Notes: generated from the sequence alone by a model not told the origin. A stretch of DNA of 64,000 nucleotides from Betaproteobacteria bacterium (GCA_016868255.1 VGHN01000006.1:1-64000), one strand, 5' to 3'; positions 1-9,700 are shown, counted from the first letter of the stretch. A program made the numbers and translations.

Positions 1-1
1 G

Positions 2-136
2 CTGAAGAAGGAGGCTGGGTTGTTGCTGCGCCTCTCGGACTTCACGTTGCCGCATGGCATGGCAAGGGTGCTGTTGGCGGAGCAGTTGTATCGGGCATGG
101 TCGATCGGGAGCGGGCATCCGTATCACAGGGCATAA
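2..136 (+). CDS. 3' end of an unidentified gene (partial)
   Basis: An open frame enters from the left edge and stops at 134-136, giving the last 44 residues of a protein. Third codon positions are mostly G or C, as in the real genes of the window, so it is probably coding. I do not recognise the family. The inverted repeats just downstream make a mobile-element protein possible, but no transposase motif is visible in this tail. Confidence 0.3.
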   Translation: MKKEAGLLLRLSDFTLPHGMARVLLAEQLYRAWSIGSGHPYHRA

Positions 137-434
137 AACGTCGCTTTATAGGAGCTCTGCGCCCGCGTCTCCGCATGGTCGCTGCGCTCCAACATGCGTC
201 GCCATCGAGCGCACGAGCTCCACTTCCTAACGTCGCTTAGGCCCGGACATGACCGGACTGCCCGCTTCGATCGATCTTCTTGGGACCGGGGATGGGGGTG
301 ATGTTCGCGGACGAGGCGTGTTGGAGCAGAGCGACCATGCCGAGTCGCGAACATCACCCCGCCTGTTTGCACCGCAACATGCATCAATCCAGATATAAGC
401 ACAGAATGTCTGGACCATAAATCCACACTCAGCA
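137..434. other. Gene-free stretch with repeats
   Basis: About 300 bases with no convincing gene. Open frames on the minus strand here do not resemble any family I know. The stretch holds a perfect 15-bp inverted repeat (295-309 with 346-360), an imperfect inverted repeat of about 25 bp between 171-200 and 310-340, and a short direct repeat aacgtcgctt at 137-146 and 229-238. This density of repeats is seen nowhere else in the window and would suit the end of a mobile element or its scar. No clear promoter for the next gene was found. Confidence 0.4.
295..360. repeat. 15-bp perfect inverted repeat, 36-base spacer
   Basis: Arms 295-309 (ggggtgatgttcgcg) and 346-360 (cgcgaacatcacccc) are exact reverse complements. 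The spacer is long and no T-run follows, so it does not look like an intrinsic terminator. It could be a protein-binding site pair or part of an insertion-sequence end; function unknown. Confidence 0.6.
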
Positions 435-1436
435 ATGCCCTATTTCGACATGTTTCGCTCACTTCCAGCATTTCTAGCCACCCTCTCCTCCATCGCCATG
501 CTCGCCGCCATGGACCCGCTGGGCTCCGCACAGGCCGCAGACGACCTCCCCCCCATGAAACTCGAACGGGTCGGCAAAGATGTCTATGTGATTCAGGGCC
601 AAGCCGGCCAGGCAAGCTCGGCCAATGCGGGCTTCATATCGAATGCGGGTGCAGTGGCCACTGGCCAGGGGCTGGTGGTCTTCGATACCCTGGGCACGCC
701 CGCACTCGGCGCCAAGATGCGCAAGCTCCTGGAGGAGGCCAGTGGCGAGAAGGTGAAGGTGGTTGTGGTCTCGCACTACCATGCCGACCACTTCTACGGC
801 ATCCAGGCCTTCGAAGGCAAAGACATCGAGATCATTGCCCACCCCAAGGCCGATGAAGTCTTCAATGAGGCCAACACCAAGAACCGCCTGGCCCAGCGCA
901 AGCAAGACCTCTTTCCTTGGGTGAACGAAGACACCAAGCTAGTGCTTGCCGCCCGCAAGGCCAAGGTGGCCCCCGGCAAGAACGAGACCTTTAAGCTTGG
1001 GCGCTACAGCTTCACGCTCATTGATGGCTTGGGTGCCCATGCACCCGATGACCTCATGATGCGAGTCGATGAGTTGGGCGTGGTTTTTGCCGGTGACCTC
1101 TTCTTCACTGGCCGGGTGCCCTTTGTTGGCAATGCCAATCCGCGCATCTGGCTGGCCGCGCTCAATCGAATGGCAGAGAAGCCACCCAAGATTGCCATTC
1201 CCGGGCACGGTGCGGTCTCACACGACCCCCAGAAAGACCTCGACCTCACACGCCGCTACCTTGACTTTCTCTCCAAAGAAATGGCCAAGGCCGTGGCCAA
1301 TCTTCAGAGCTTTGATGAGGCCTATGCAAGCATTGATTGGTCTGGGTTTAAGAACCTGCCCGCCTTTGCTGCGGCCAATCGGCTCAATGCCTACGGCGCG
1401 TATCTGCATGCTGAGCAAGAAGCGTTGAAAAAATAA
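435..1436 (+). CDS. Metallo-beta-lactamase-fold hydrolase, exported
   Basis: A 333-residue protein with an N-terminal signal peptide (hydrophobic stretch about residues 10-26, then AQA) and a metallo-beta-lactamase fold. The metal motif HxHxDH is at residues 114-119, with further likely ligands H202, D221 and H258 (PGHG). This is the complete dinuclear-zinc ligand set, so it should be an active periplasmic hydrolase. Substrate cannot be deduced; relatives include quinoprotein-relay and SoxH-type hydrolases as well as lactamases. The start at 435 lacks a good ribosome binding site; ATG 450 is an alternative that keeps the signal peptide. Confidence 0.85.
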   Translation: MPYFDMFRSLPAFLATLSSIAMLAAMDPLGSAQAADDLPPMKLERVGKDVYVIQGQAGQASSANAGFISNAGAVATGQGLVVFDTLGTPALGAKMRKLLEEASGEKVKVVVVSHYHADHFYGIQAFEGKDIEIIAHPKADEVFNEANTKNRLAQRKQDLFPWVNEDTKLVLAARKAKVAPGKNETFKLGRYSFTLIDGLGAHAPDDLMMRVDELGVVFAGDLFFTGRVPFVGNANPRIWLAALNRMAEKPPKIAIPGHGAVSHDPQKDLDLTRRYLDFLSKEMAKAVANLQSFDEAYASIDWSGFKNLPAFAAANRLNAYGAYLHAEQEALKK

Positions 1437-1459
1437 AACAAGATGCAGGGAGAAACAAC

Positions 1460-1818
1460 ATGACACCAATACGGCAGGGCGTACCCATCTCAGCGGTCTT
1501 CAAATGGCTGGGCGCTGGCTGGCGAGACTTCACCCACACAGGTATGCGCGGCACCTACTACGGTGTCTGCTTTGCGGGATTGTCTGGGCGCGGGTCTCGG
1601 TGGTGCTATTTGCGCTCTTTGCCTCTCATGACTACCCCACGGTGCAGAGCATGCTCGATCAAATCATCAGCTTTCAGAACATTGAATTCATTCTGGTCTG
1701 GATGGGCGTGGGCTTTGTCTTCGCGAGCCTGGTGCTATTTATGCCGCTGATGGTGATCACGGCCCCACTTGTGGGCCATGCCACCTGGCATGCCTACCGG
1801 GAACTGGTGGGCACGTAG
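1460..1818 (+). pseudogene. DUF2189 membrane protein, decayed
   Basis: The start at 1460 has a good ribosome binding site (aggga) and encodes a typical DUF2189 N-terminus (residues about 1-40, with WLGAGWRDF). At about 1577-1580 the homology jumps to the next frame, which carries the WARV...LFALF segment and a VGHATWHAYREL C-terminus typical of the family, ending at 1818. DUF2189 proteins have about 250 residues and several membrane segments; here roughly 80 residues seem missing at the frame jump and about 70 more before the C-terminal motif. I read it as a gene broken by two internal deletions, one of them frameshifting. The 3' end overlaps convergent ubiJ by 25 bases. Confidence 0.65.
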
Positions 1819-2384
1819 GCCGAGATATTCTTCTCTAAGCGATCGATCGCATCGCGAAGTGCGCGAAGCTCGCTCTTGTGCGCATTGAAGGTTTCGCGCT
1901 TGACCAATAGATCGGCATCGTTGATGAGGTAGTCCACCCCCTTCTTGGCGAGGGCCGCCAAGGGGTGGGCCTGCAGCCAGAGATTCACGGGGTGGAGGCG
2001 CTCACGGAAAAGCGCCATGAGAGGGGCGAGCTGCTCGGCCACCGCAATATCGCCCTCGATTCGAATACCGCGCATGCTGCTTGCACCCTGGCCTGCGCCT
2101 TGCGGCCCTTTGCGGATGATGTCGTCTACGGCCGATGAGAAAAACTCTGGGGTGAGGCCCAGAATGACATCGAGCCTTTCGCGGGGGGTGTCTCGCACCA
2201 GCCCTGCGCCTTCGAGCAGGCCATCTTTGGCAAAGACCCACTCGAATGATTGGCCCTGCATGGGGCCACTGCCCGACCACTCCAGGGCCACTCGCTTTCC
2301 GGCAAGACTGCGGAGCTGCTCGTGCAACTCCTCGTCTCGCTCGATTGCAAAGTTGACCCCAGAGAGCAGGGCGCCTGAAAACAT
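1794..2384 (-). CDS. ubiJ: Ubiquinone biosynthesis accessory factor UbiJ (SCP2 domain)
   Basis: A 196-residue protein with an N-terminal SCP2-like lipid-binding domain (about residues 5-115) and a helical C-terminus that is probably coiled coil (heptad-like stretch 160-185). UbiJ binds polyprenyl-phenol intermediates in the soluble Ubi complex. The start overlaps the stop of the upstream Tim44-like gene (TAATG), and ubiE lies one gene further upstream, which supports the call. In many proteobacteria ubiB follows ubiJ; here it does not. Confidence 0.85.
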   Translation of the reverse strand: MFSGALLSGVNFAIERDEELHEQLRSLAGKRVALEWSGSGPMQGQSFEWVFAKDGLLEGAGLVRDTPRERLDVILGLTPEFFSSAVDDIIRKGPQGAGQGASSMRGIRIEGDIAVAEQLAPLMALFRERLHPVNLWLQAHPLAALAKKGVDYLINDADLLVKRETFNAHKSELRALRDAIDRLEKNISAYVPTSSR

Positions 2385-3379
2385 TACTGCTGGGTGATAC
2401 CCGCCAGCAGCCAGCCGCTGGAGCCGTCGCGGCGCTTGTGCAGTGTCCAGATTTCGTTGAAGGGATCGGCTGCGGCCTCGGCCGACTCACGAATAAGGCC
2501 GTGGAAGAGGATCTGAACCTCTTCAACTGCATGCCCATCGTCGTCCTGGGTGTGATCGAGGCCAAGCCAGTCGGCCTGCAGGCTCACCACACTGGTGTGG
2601 TTGCCGCCCTGGCGCTCAGAGAGTTGTGCGGCCAACTCGGCGGCCATGGCCTCGGTGCAGAAGCCTTTGATCTGATTGAGGTCGCCCGAATCCCAGAGCT
2701 TTTGCAGGCTGGTGAACTGGCCCTTGGAGACGTTAAGGAACTGGTCGATCTCGGCCTGTGAGGGCTGGGGAACCGAGGAGGCCATGTTGGGCATGGGCTG
2801 GCCCCAGTGGTTGGCAGAGGCACCAAAACCCTGGTCGTCGGCCTGGCCGGTCTGGCCAGACTGACCATAGGGCGCGCGGTTGTACTGAGAGGCATCGTCA
2901 TTCGCACCCATGCGGAAATTGCCCGCTGGCGAACCACCAGCACCCGCTCCGGCCGCAGCAGGCTGGGGGCCGCGCATGCGAGAGAGGATGAGGCGAACCA
3001 CGATAAAGCCCACGATCACCATAAGCAGGATGAGCATCATGTTGGCGAGCTCTTCACCAAAGCCCATGTAGGAGGCCAATGCGGCCAGGCCAAGACCGGC
3101 GGCCAAGCCTGCGACAGGGCCCATCCAGCTGCGGGCAGGTGAGGCGGCTGCGGCGGCAGGTGCAGCAGCCTTTGCCGGAGCGGCCGCCGCGCCAGCGGGC
3201 TGGCCTGCGGGGGTGGCCGGTGCGGGGGTGGCCTGGGCCGGTGCGGGCTTCGAAGGTGGCGCAGCTTGGCGGCCCATGGAGGAACCGCCCCCCATGCGCT
3301 TGGCATCGGCCGAGGGAGCCACACCGAGAAGGGAGACAGCCAGAACGGCTGAAAAGGCAACTGAAAGCACTTTAAACAT
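2384..3379 (-). CDS. Tim44-like domain protein
   Basis: A 331-residue protein. Residues 1-26 form a signal peptide; residues 27-85 are rich in Ala, Pro and Gly (low complexity); residues 85-135 hold one or two membrane segments; about 205-330 form a Tim44-like domain ending in a typical WLLAGI strand. Bacterial members are inner-membrane proteins of unclear function, often beside ubiE/ubiJ in betaproteobacteria as here. A weak link to membrane-protein or quinone-enzyme assembly is inference from neighbours only. Confidence 0.8.
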   Translation of the reverse strand: MFKVLSVAFSAVLAVSLLGVAPSADAKRMGGGSSMGRQAAPPSKPAPAQATPAPATPAGQPAGAAAAPAKAAAPAAAAASPARSWMGPVAGLAAGLGLAALASYMGFGEELANMMLILLMVIVGFIVVRLILSRMRGPQPAAAGAGAGGSPAGNFRMGANDDASQYNRAPYGQSGQTGQADDQGFGASANHWGQPMPNMASSVPQPSQAEIDQFLNVSKGQFTSLQKLWDSGDLNQIKGFCTEAMAAELAAQLSERQGGNHTSVVSLQADWLGLDHTQDDDGHAVEEVQILFHGLIRESAEAAADPFNEIWTLHKRRDGSSGWLLAGITQQ

Positions 3380-3420
3380 GGAATTCTCCTGAAAATTGGG
3401 ACTTGCTCTTCATGCCCCTA

Positions 3421-4158
3421 TTAGACCTTAACGGCCTGGTGAAGGGCCACCACCCCGGTGGTGTGTAGGGAATAACGCACCACCCCAAATCCTGAGTCTC
3501 TGATTTGCTGCGCAAGTTCCCCGGCCGTGGGGTGCATGCGAATGGATTCTGCAAGGTATTGATAACTCTGCCGATCGTTGGCCAGGCGCTCGCCGAACCA
3601 GGGCAGGAGCTTGAAGGAGTAGAAGTCGTAGAGCTTCTCCAGGGGCTTGGCCACATGGGAGAACTCCAGAACCAGCAGCTTCCCAGTGGGCTTGAGCACC
3701 CGCAGAATCTCTTTGAGGGCGCGGTCTTTGTGGGTCATATTGCGAAGGCCAAAGGCGAGCGTGACCCGATCAAAAGAATTCTCGCCAAAGGGCAGGGCCT
3801 CGGCATCGCAGACCATGGCGGGGAGTCGATGACCGGAATCGAGCAGGCGATCGCGGCCACGGCCAAGCATCTGGGCATTGATATCGGTCATGACCACCCG
3901 GCCGGTGCGCCCCACCCTCGGGGCCATGGCCATGGCCAGATCGCCTGTGCCGCTGGCGACATCGAGCACCTGATGGCCCTCGCGCAGATGGGCCTGCGCC
4001 ACCGTCCAGGCCTTCCATACCCGATGAAGGCCCATGGACATGACATCGTTCATGAGGTCGTAGCGCTCAGCCACCGAGTCAAAAACCTGCCGAACATGGC
4101 CCGCCTTCTCGGACTCCGGGACCTGACGAAAGCCGAAATGGGTCTGGGAGTTGCTCAA
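3421..4158 (-). CDS. ubiE: Demethylmenaquinone/ubiquinone C-methyltransferase UbiE
   Basis: A class I SAM methyltransferase of 245 residues that methylates the benzoquinone ring in ubiquinone synthesis. The THFGF motif near the N-terminus, the SAM motif [10 protein letters not shown], and the late FGLRN and LEFS motifs are all present. I place the start at TTG 4158 because family proteins begin a few residues before THFGF; the frame is open upstream, but the ATG at 4254 would add 32 unconserved residues overlapping the DUF971 gene. The TTG overlaps the DUF971 stop (TTGA), implying translational coupling. Confidence 0.9.
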   Translation of the reverse strand: MSNSQTHFGFRQVPESEKAGHVRQVFDSVAERYDLMNDVMSMGLHRVWKAWTVAQAHLREGHQVLDVASGTGDLAMAMAPRVGRTGRVVMTDINAQMLGRGRDRLLDSGHRLPAMVCDAEALPFGENSFDRVTLAFGLRNMTHKDRALKEILRVLKPTGKLLVLEFSHVAKPLEKLYDFYSFKLLPWFGERLANDRQSYQYLAESIRMHPTAGELAQQIRDSGFGVVRYSLHTTGVVALHQAVKV

Positions 4159-4688
4159 AGCTTTTCGATCTTCACGCTGGGCATGCCGCCCCCTGAGCCT
4201 CCACCCGCCCCGCCCGCCGCACTCGGGGCGGCGGACTTGCCATGCGAGGCGCAACTGGCCGCGGGCGGCTGCGGCGCAGCCCCGGGCACGGGGTCTCTGG
4301 ATGCACCGGCATGCTCGAGCCTGGCGAGGTAGTCCTGCCAGAGGCCTTCATGGTGATCGGCCAGCCACTTCAAATACGTCCAAGAAAAGATGCCCGACTC
4401 GTGGCCATCGCTAAAGAAGGGTTTGATGGCATAGAGGCCCACCGGCTCGACGGCATTGATGCCGACATTGCGCTTGCCCACCTGGAGCACTTCTTGGCCG
4501 GGCCCATGGCCCTGGACTTCGGCCGAGGGGCTATAGACACGAAGAAACTCAAATGGCAGCCGGGTGGAGTGGCCCGAGAAAACCACCTCGAGGGCCTTGG
4601 TCTGCGCATGAACCACGATGGACTCGGGTGGCGGAGTGCTCACGCGACTATCGAAGGGCGGGATGTTGGCGGTCGAGGCAACTGTCAT
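4155..4688 (-). CDS. DUF971 protein (GBBH-like N-terminal domain)
   Basis: A 177-residue protein. Residues about 20-125 form the DUF971 / gamma-butyrobetaine-hydroxylase-like N-terminal domain ([15 protein letters not shown], then WTYLKWL). Residues 130-170 are a Pro/Ala/Gly/Ser-rich tail. The domain is commonly encoded next to ubiE in betaproteobacteria; its biochemical role is not established, though related domains have been linked to Fe-S metabolism. It is the first gene of the DUF971-ubiE-tim44-ubiJ run, and the Pho box of phoB overlaps its start codon. Confidence 0.85.
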   Translation of the reverse strand: MTVASTANIPPFDSRVSTPPPESIVVHAQTKALEVVFSGHSTRLPFEFLRVYSPSAEVQGHGPGQEVLQVGKRNVGINAVEPVGLYAIKPFFSDGHESGIFSWTYLKWLADHHEGLWQDYLARLEHAGASRDPVPGAAPQPPAASCASHGKSAAPSAAGGAGGGSGGGMPSVKIEKL

Positions 4689-4715
4689 TGACTTGTCATC
4701 TTTTGGGAATAGAGT
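4682..4715 (+). promoter_or_regulatory. Pho box and -10 element of phoBR
   Basis: Two heptamers, CTGTCAT (4682-4688) and TTGTCAT (4693-4699), start 11 bp apart, the classical PhoB-binding repeat. Ten bases after the second repeat lies TAGAGT (4710-4715), a plausible -10. This is the same spacing as I recall for E. coli phoA. It predicts autoactivation of phoBR under phosphate starvation. The first heptamer covers the start codon of the divergent DUF971 gene. Confidence 0.75.
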
Positions 4716-4724
4716 GCCATGGTA

Positions 4725-5423
4725 ATGGCGTCCACTATTTTAGTTGTTGAGGATGAACCCGCGATTGCAGAGCTCATAGCGGTGAATTTGAGTTTTGCAG
4801 GCCACAAGGTTCTTCGTGCAGCCGACAGTATCTCGGCAGATACCCTTTTGCGGGCAGAAAAACCCGACCTCATTGTGTTGGATTGGATGCTGCCTGGATT
4901 AAGCGGGGTGCAGTTTGCCAAACGGCTGCGCTCGGATGAGAAGACCAAGGACGTGCCCATCATCATGCTCACTGCGCGCTCGGAGGAGTCCGACAAGATC
5001 GAGGGGCTTGAGAGCGGGGCCGATGATTACGTGACCAAGCCCTTCTCACCCAAGGAGTTGCAGGCCCGTATCAAGGCCGTGCTTCGCCGGCGCATTCCCG
5101 CCCTGGCCGACCATGCAGTGGATATCTGTGGTCTCAAGCTCGATCCCCAGACCCATCGGGTGTTGGGCAATGGCAAGGCGCTCGAACTCGGGCCCACTGA
5201 GTTCCGGCTCTTGCACTTCTTCATGACCCACCCCGAGCGGGTCCACAGCCGCAGCCAACTGCTCGACCAGGTCTGGGGCGACCATGTCTATGTGGAAGAG
5301 CGCACTGTGGATGTCCATATCCGCAGGCTGCGCCAGTCGCTCGCCCCTTCGGCCCACGACCGGCACGTTGAGACGGTTCGGGGCAGTGGCTACCGCTTTA
5401 CCGCCCAGCCCCTTACTCAGTAG
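4725..5423 (+). CDS. phoB: Phosphate regulon response regulator PhoB
   Basis: An OmpR/PhoB-type regulator of 232 residues: receiver domain 1-120 with acidic pocket E9-D10, phosphoacceptor D53 in VLDWMLPG and the conserved Lys in VTKPF, followed by a winged-helix domain (about 130-225) with RTVDVHIRRLR. It activates phosphate-starvation genes. ATG 4719 is also in frame, but the predicted -10 at 4710-4715 puts the transcript start near 4722, so I prefer ATG 4725. phoR follows after 36 bases. No phoU or pst genes are in the window. Confidence 0.93.
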   Translation: MASTILVVEDEPAIAELIAVNLSFAGHKVLRAADSISADTLLRAEKPDLIVLDWMLPGLSGVQFAKRLRSDEKTKDVPIIMLTARSEESDKIEGLESGADDYVTKPFSPKELQARIKAVLRRRIPALADHAVDICGLKLDPQTHRVLGNGKALELGPTEFRLLHFFMTHPERVHSRSQLLDQVWGDHVYVEERTVDVHIRRLRQSLAPSAHDRHVETVRGSGYRFTAQPLTQ

Positions 5424-5459
5424 GCGCCCCTGAGGCACGGCACCCCATAATCGGGGTCT

Positions 5460-6773
5460 ATGCTGAGCCTCTGGATCAAGGTCGCCCTCACCAGCGGGCT
5501 GATCATTCTCTTGAGCCTGGCCTCCGAACTGGTCGGTGGTCCTGGTGCAGGACGCAACACGGCCATTACCTGCCTGGTGATCTGGGTCTGCTTTCAGCTA
5601 TATCACCTGCAGAAGATGAACCGCTGGCTCTCGGACTTTCGCATCAGCCAGACCCCCACCGGCCTGGGGACTTGGGATCGGCTCTATTCCTCCATCTACC
5701 GCCTGGCCCGCTCCTATGAGCGGCAGCAGGCACAGACCAACCAACTGCTGGCGAGCTTTCGCAGTGTGACCGAGGCCATGCCCGATGGGGTGGTGGCGCT
5801 GGACCACCACAACCAGATCATCTTCGCGAGCCATCGGGCCGAGCAGCATCTGGGGCTGCAGCTGCCCACCGACCAGGGGCGAAACATCCTCAACCTGGTG
5901 CGCCACCCCCGATTTGCCGACTACATTGAAGGGGAGGAGTGGTCCGAGCCCGTGGTGCTCCATGGCCTGCCCACGGCCGATCGAAGCCTTCAGCTGCAAC
6001 TGATTCCCTATGGCGACGAGGAGCGCCTGCTGATGTCGCGCGACATCACGCAACTCGAGCGACTTGAAACCACCCGAAAGGACTTCGTGGCCAATGTCTC
6101 GCATGAGCTGCGCACGCCACTGACAGTAATTGCCGGCTTTATTGAGACCATGCAGGAATTGCCCCTGGATGCGAAGAAGCGCTCGGAGGTCCTTGAGACG
6201 ATGGGTTCACAGACCCAGCGCATGCAACGCCTCATCGATGACCTGCTCCTGCTCTCGCGGCTTGAGTCTTCGCAGAAGGCCCTTCAAGAGCAGCGCATTG
6301 ACATGTCTGCAATGCTCAACCGGCTGGCCCACGAGGCCAAGATGCTCAGTCGCGAGAGCCACCAGATTCTTGTCATGCCACTGCCCGAGGGGCAGACCAA
6401 TTTACTTCTGGGCGATGAGCACGAGCTCGCCAGTGCCTTTGGCAACTTGGTGAGCAATGCCATTCGCTACACACCGGCCGGGGGCGAGATTCGCTTGAGT
6501 TGGCGGCAGAGTGCGCAGGGCGCCGGAATCTTTATGGTGGAAGACAATGGGCCGGGCATTGAGCCGCAGCATTTGAGTCGACTCACCGAGCGCTTCTATC
6601 GAGTCGACAAGGGCCGCTCGCGCGAGACCGGCGGCACGGGATTGGGGTTGGCGATTGTGAAACACATTGCCTCTCGACACGAGGCGGAGCTAAAGATTGA
6701 GAGTCAGTTGGGCCAGGGAAGCCGCTTCTCGATTGTCTTTGAGGCCAACCGATGCTTGAGGGCGCAGTCGTAA
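5460..6773 (+). CDS. phoR: Phosphate regulon sensor histidine kinase PhoR
   Basis: A 437-residue kinase with two N-terminal membrane segments (about 8-24 and 33-50), a linker and PAS domain (about 95-195), a HisKA domain with H215 in NVSHELRTPL, and an HATPase domain with the N box (LVSNAIRYT), DNGPGI and GTGLGL motifs. It phosphorylates PhoB and responds to phosphate status with the Pst/PhoU system in other bacteria. The box CATAAT lies 8 bases upstream of its ATG, so an internal promoter is possible. Confidence 0.93.
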   Translation: MLSLWIKVALTSGLIILLSLASELVGGPGAGRNTAITCLVIWVCFQLYHLQKMNRWLSDFRISQTPTGLGTWDRLYSSIYRLARSYERQQAQTNQLLASFRSVTEAMPDGVVALDHHNQIIFASHRAEQHLGLQLPTDQGRNILNLVRHPRFADYIEGEEWSEPVVLHGLPTADRSLQLQLIPYGDEERLLMSRDITQLERLETTRKDFVANVSHELRTPLTVIAGFIETMQELPLDAKKRSEVLETMGSQTQRMQRLIDDLLLLSRLESSQKALQEQRIDMSAMLNRLAHEAKMLSRESHQILVMPLPEGQTNLLLGDEHELASAFGNLVSNAIRYTPAGGEIRLSWRQSAQGAGIFMVEDNGPGIEPQHLSRLTERFYRVDKGRSRETGGTGLGLAIVKHIASRHEAELKIESQLGQGSRFSIVFEANRCLRAQS

Positions 6774-6783
6774 GCGAGCAAAC

Positions 6784-9700
6784 CTAGACGAGCACCCGCT
6801 CGATGCCGCCCGCGTTGGCATTCTTCACATAGTCTTGCATCCAGCCCTCGCCCATAAGGTGGCGGGCCATTTCGACCACGATGTAGTCGGCCTCCACACC
6901 GGTGTCGGGCGTGTAGCGCGAGAGCCCCTGTAAGCAAGACGGGCAGGCAGTCAGAATCTTGGTGGGCGTTGTATCGGCACCCAGGGCCAGGGCCGCCTTC
7001 TGCATTTCTTCTTGCTTGCGAAAACGAACCTGAGTGGAAATGTCTGGCCGGGCGATGGCCAGCGTGCCCGACTCCCCGCAGCAGCGGTCGTTCTTCTCGA
7101 TGCTGCCGTTGACCGATGCATTCATGAGTTGATTGACCACCTTAATGGGGTTGTGCTGCTTCATGGGCGAATGACAGGGGTCGTGGTACATGTAACGAAC
7201 CCCCGTGACGCCCTCGAGCTGCATGCCCTTCTCGAGCAGGTACTCATGAATATCCATGATTCGACAGCCCGGGAAGATCTTGTCGAATTCATAGCCAGCG
7301 AGCTGGTCGTAGCAGGTGCCACAAGAGACCACCACGGTTTTGATGTCGAGGTAGTTGAGCGTATTGGCCACTCGGTGGAAGAGAACACGGTTATCGGTGA
7401 TGATCTTCTCGGCCTTGTCGAACTGACCAGAGCCCCGCTGCGGATAGCCGCAGCACAGATAGCCAGGTGGCAATACGGTCTGCACACCAAGCCGCCAGAG
7501 CATGGCCTGGGTGGCGAGCCCCACCTGCGAGAAGAGCCGCTCCGAGCCGCAGCCTGGGAAGTAGAAGACCGCCTCGGTCTCGCTCGATGTCCGCTGCGGG
7601 TCTCGAATGATCGGCACGTATTGGGCATCTTCAATATCGAGCAGGGCCCGGGCCGTCTTCTTTGGCAACTGGCCCGGCATTTTCTTGTTCACAAAATGAA
7701 TCACCTGCTCACGCAGCGGCGGCAGGCCCTTGGTTGCAGGGGGCTTGGTGGTCTGGGCCTTGGCAAGCTTCTTGAATAGTTCATGAGCCATTCGCTGGGC
7801 CTTGTAGCCCCAGTCAATCATGACCTTGCGAGTCAGGGCAATGGTCTGGGGATTGGTGGCGTTCAAGAAAAACATCGATGCCGCGGTGCCCGGGTTGAAG
7901 CGCTTCTTGCCCATGCGGCGAAGGAGGTCTCGCATATTCATGGAGACCTCACCAAAGTCGATGTTCACCGGACAAGGTGTCAGGCACTTGTGGCAGACGG
8001 TGCAGTGATCGGCGACATCGGCGAACTCTTCCCAATGCTCGATGGAGACACCCCTGCGGGTCTGCTCCTCGTAGAGGAAGGCCTCGATCAGAAGCGATGT
8101 GGCCAGAATTTTGTTGCGCGGCGAATAAAGCAGATTGGCCCGTGGCGAGTGGGTGGCACAGACTGGTTTGCACTTGCCGCAGCGCAGGCAGTTGGCGAAG
8201 GAATCGGCAATGGCACCAATGTCGCTCTGCTGCATGATCAGGCTCTCGGCCCCCATGAGTCCAAACGAGGGGGTGTAGGCCCCGCGAAGATCTGCGCCTT
8301 TTAGTAGCTTGCCGGCATTGAAGTGCTGATTGGGGTCGACCTTCTTCTTGTAGTCGGCAAAGGCACTCATCTCTTCCTGGGAGAGGAACTCAAGCTTGGT
8401 AATTCCAATGCCATGCTCCCCAGAGATCACACCATCGAGTGACTTGGCCACGTCCATGATTCTTGCCACCGCCGCATGGGCCTGCTGAAGCATCTCGTAA
8501 TCATCGGAGTTCACGGGAATGTTGGTGTGGACATTGCCATCGCCCGCATGCATGTGCAGGGCCACAAAGACCCGCGAGCGCAGCACCTTCTTGTGGGTGG
8601 CCTCGAGCAACTCCATGATGGGCGCGTAACGCAGCCCCGAGAATAGCGCGCGAAAAGGGTCTCTCAACTCGCGCTTCCAAGAGACGCGAATACGACGGTC
8701 TTGGAGTTCAGCGAGGGTGGGGTTCGTCTCTGCATCCAGGTTCGCGAGCAGGTGGGCCCACCGAGACTCCACTTCGGCCAGTGTCTCGAAGGCCTCGGCG
8801 AGGCGGCGCTCGAGTTCGGCCGCCAGATTCTCTTGGGTGTCGTTGTCGTCGGTTCGGTTCAAGGCGAGCACGCCCTTGGCCTGAACATCGTTGAGGGCCT
8901 GGCGCAACGCGCGAGTGAGCTTGAGTTTGTTTGAGATCGACAACTCGATATTGATGCGCTCAATGACATTGGTGTAGTCGCCCATGCGATCGAGCGGAAT
9001 GACCACATCCTCGTTGATCTTGAAGGCATTGGTGTGGCGAGCAATGGCCGCCGTGCGCGAGCGGTCGGCCCAGAAGGCCTTGCGCGACTCGGGCGAGACG
9101 GCCACAAAGCCCTCGCCTGCCCGCCCATTGGCAAGGCGAATGACCTCGGAGGCCGCACGGGCCACCGCCTGGTCATCGTCACCCACAATGTCACCAATCA
9201 GAACCATCTTGGGCAGGCCACCGCGCTTGCTCTTGGTCGTGTAGCCCACGGCGCGAAGGTATCGCTCATCGAGGTGCTCAAGACCCGCAAGCCTTGCACC
9301 ACCGGGCTCGGCATCCAAGAAATCTTTGATCTCCACAATCGAGGGCACGGCCTGCTGGGCATTGCCAAAAAACTCCAGGCAGACGGTGCGGGTGTGGCTT
9401 GGCATGCGATGCAAGACCCAACGGCAGCTGGTGATCAGGCCATCGCAGCCTTCCTTCTGAATGCCCGGGAGTCCACCGAGGACCTTGTCGGTGACGTCTT
9501 TGCCCAGGCCCAGTCGACGAAAGCAGCGCCCTTCAATCTTGAGTTCTTCCTCGGAGAGCGGCTTGCCAATAAAGCGGCCGCCATCACCCTTGCCAGCCCA
9601 GTCGCCCAGCGCACGGGTGTATTGGTCGGCGCGATAGCGGCAGATGCGAAATGTGGCCCAGGCCTCGTCGTGGATCTTGCCCATGCTGTGGCCAATGCGG

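Noticed and set aside
124-615. Minus-strand frame of 163 codons covering the repeat region and the metallo-beta-lactamase gene start
   Set aside because: Composition is Arg/Trp/Ser-rich, no homology recognised, and it runs through the signal peptide region of a real gene on the other strand.
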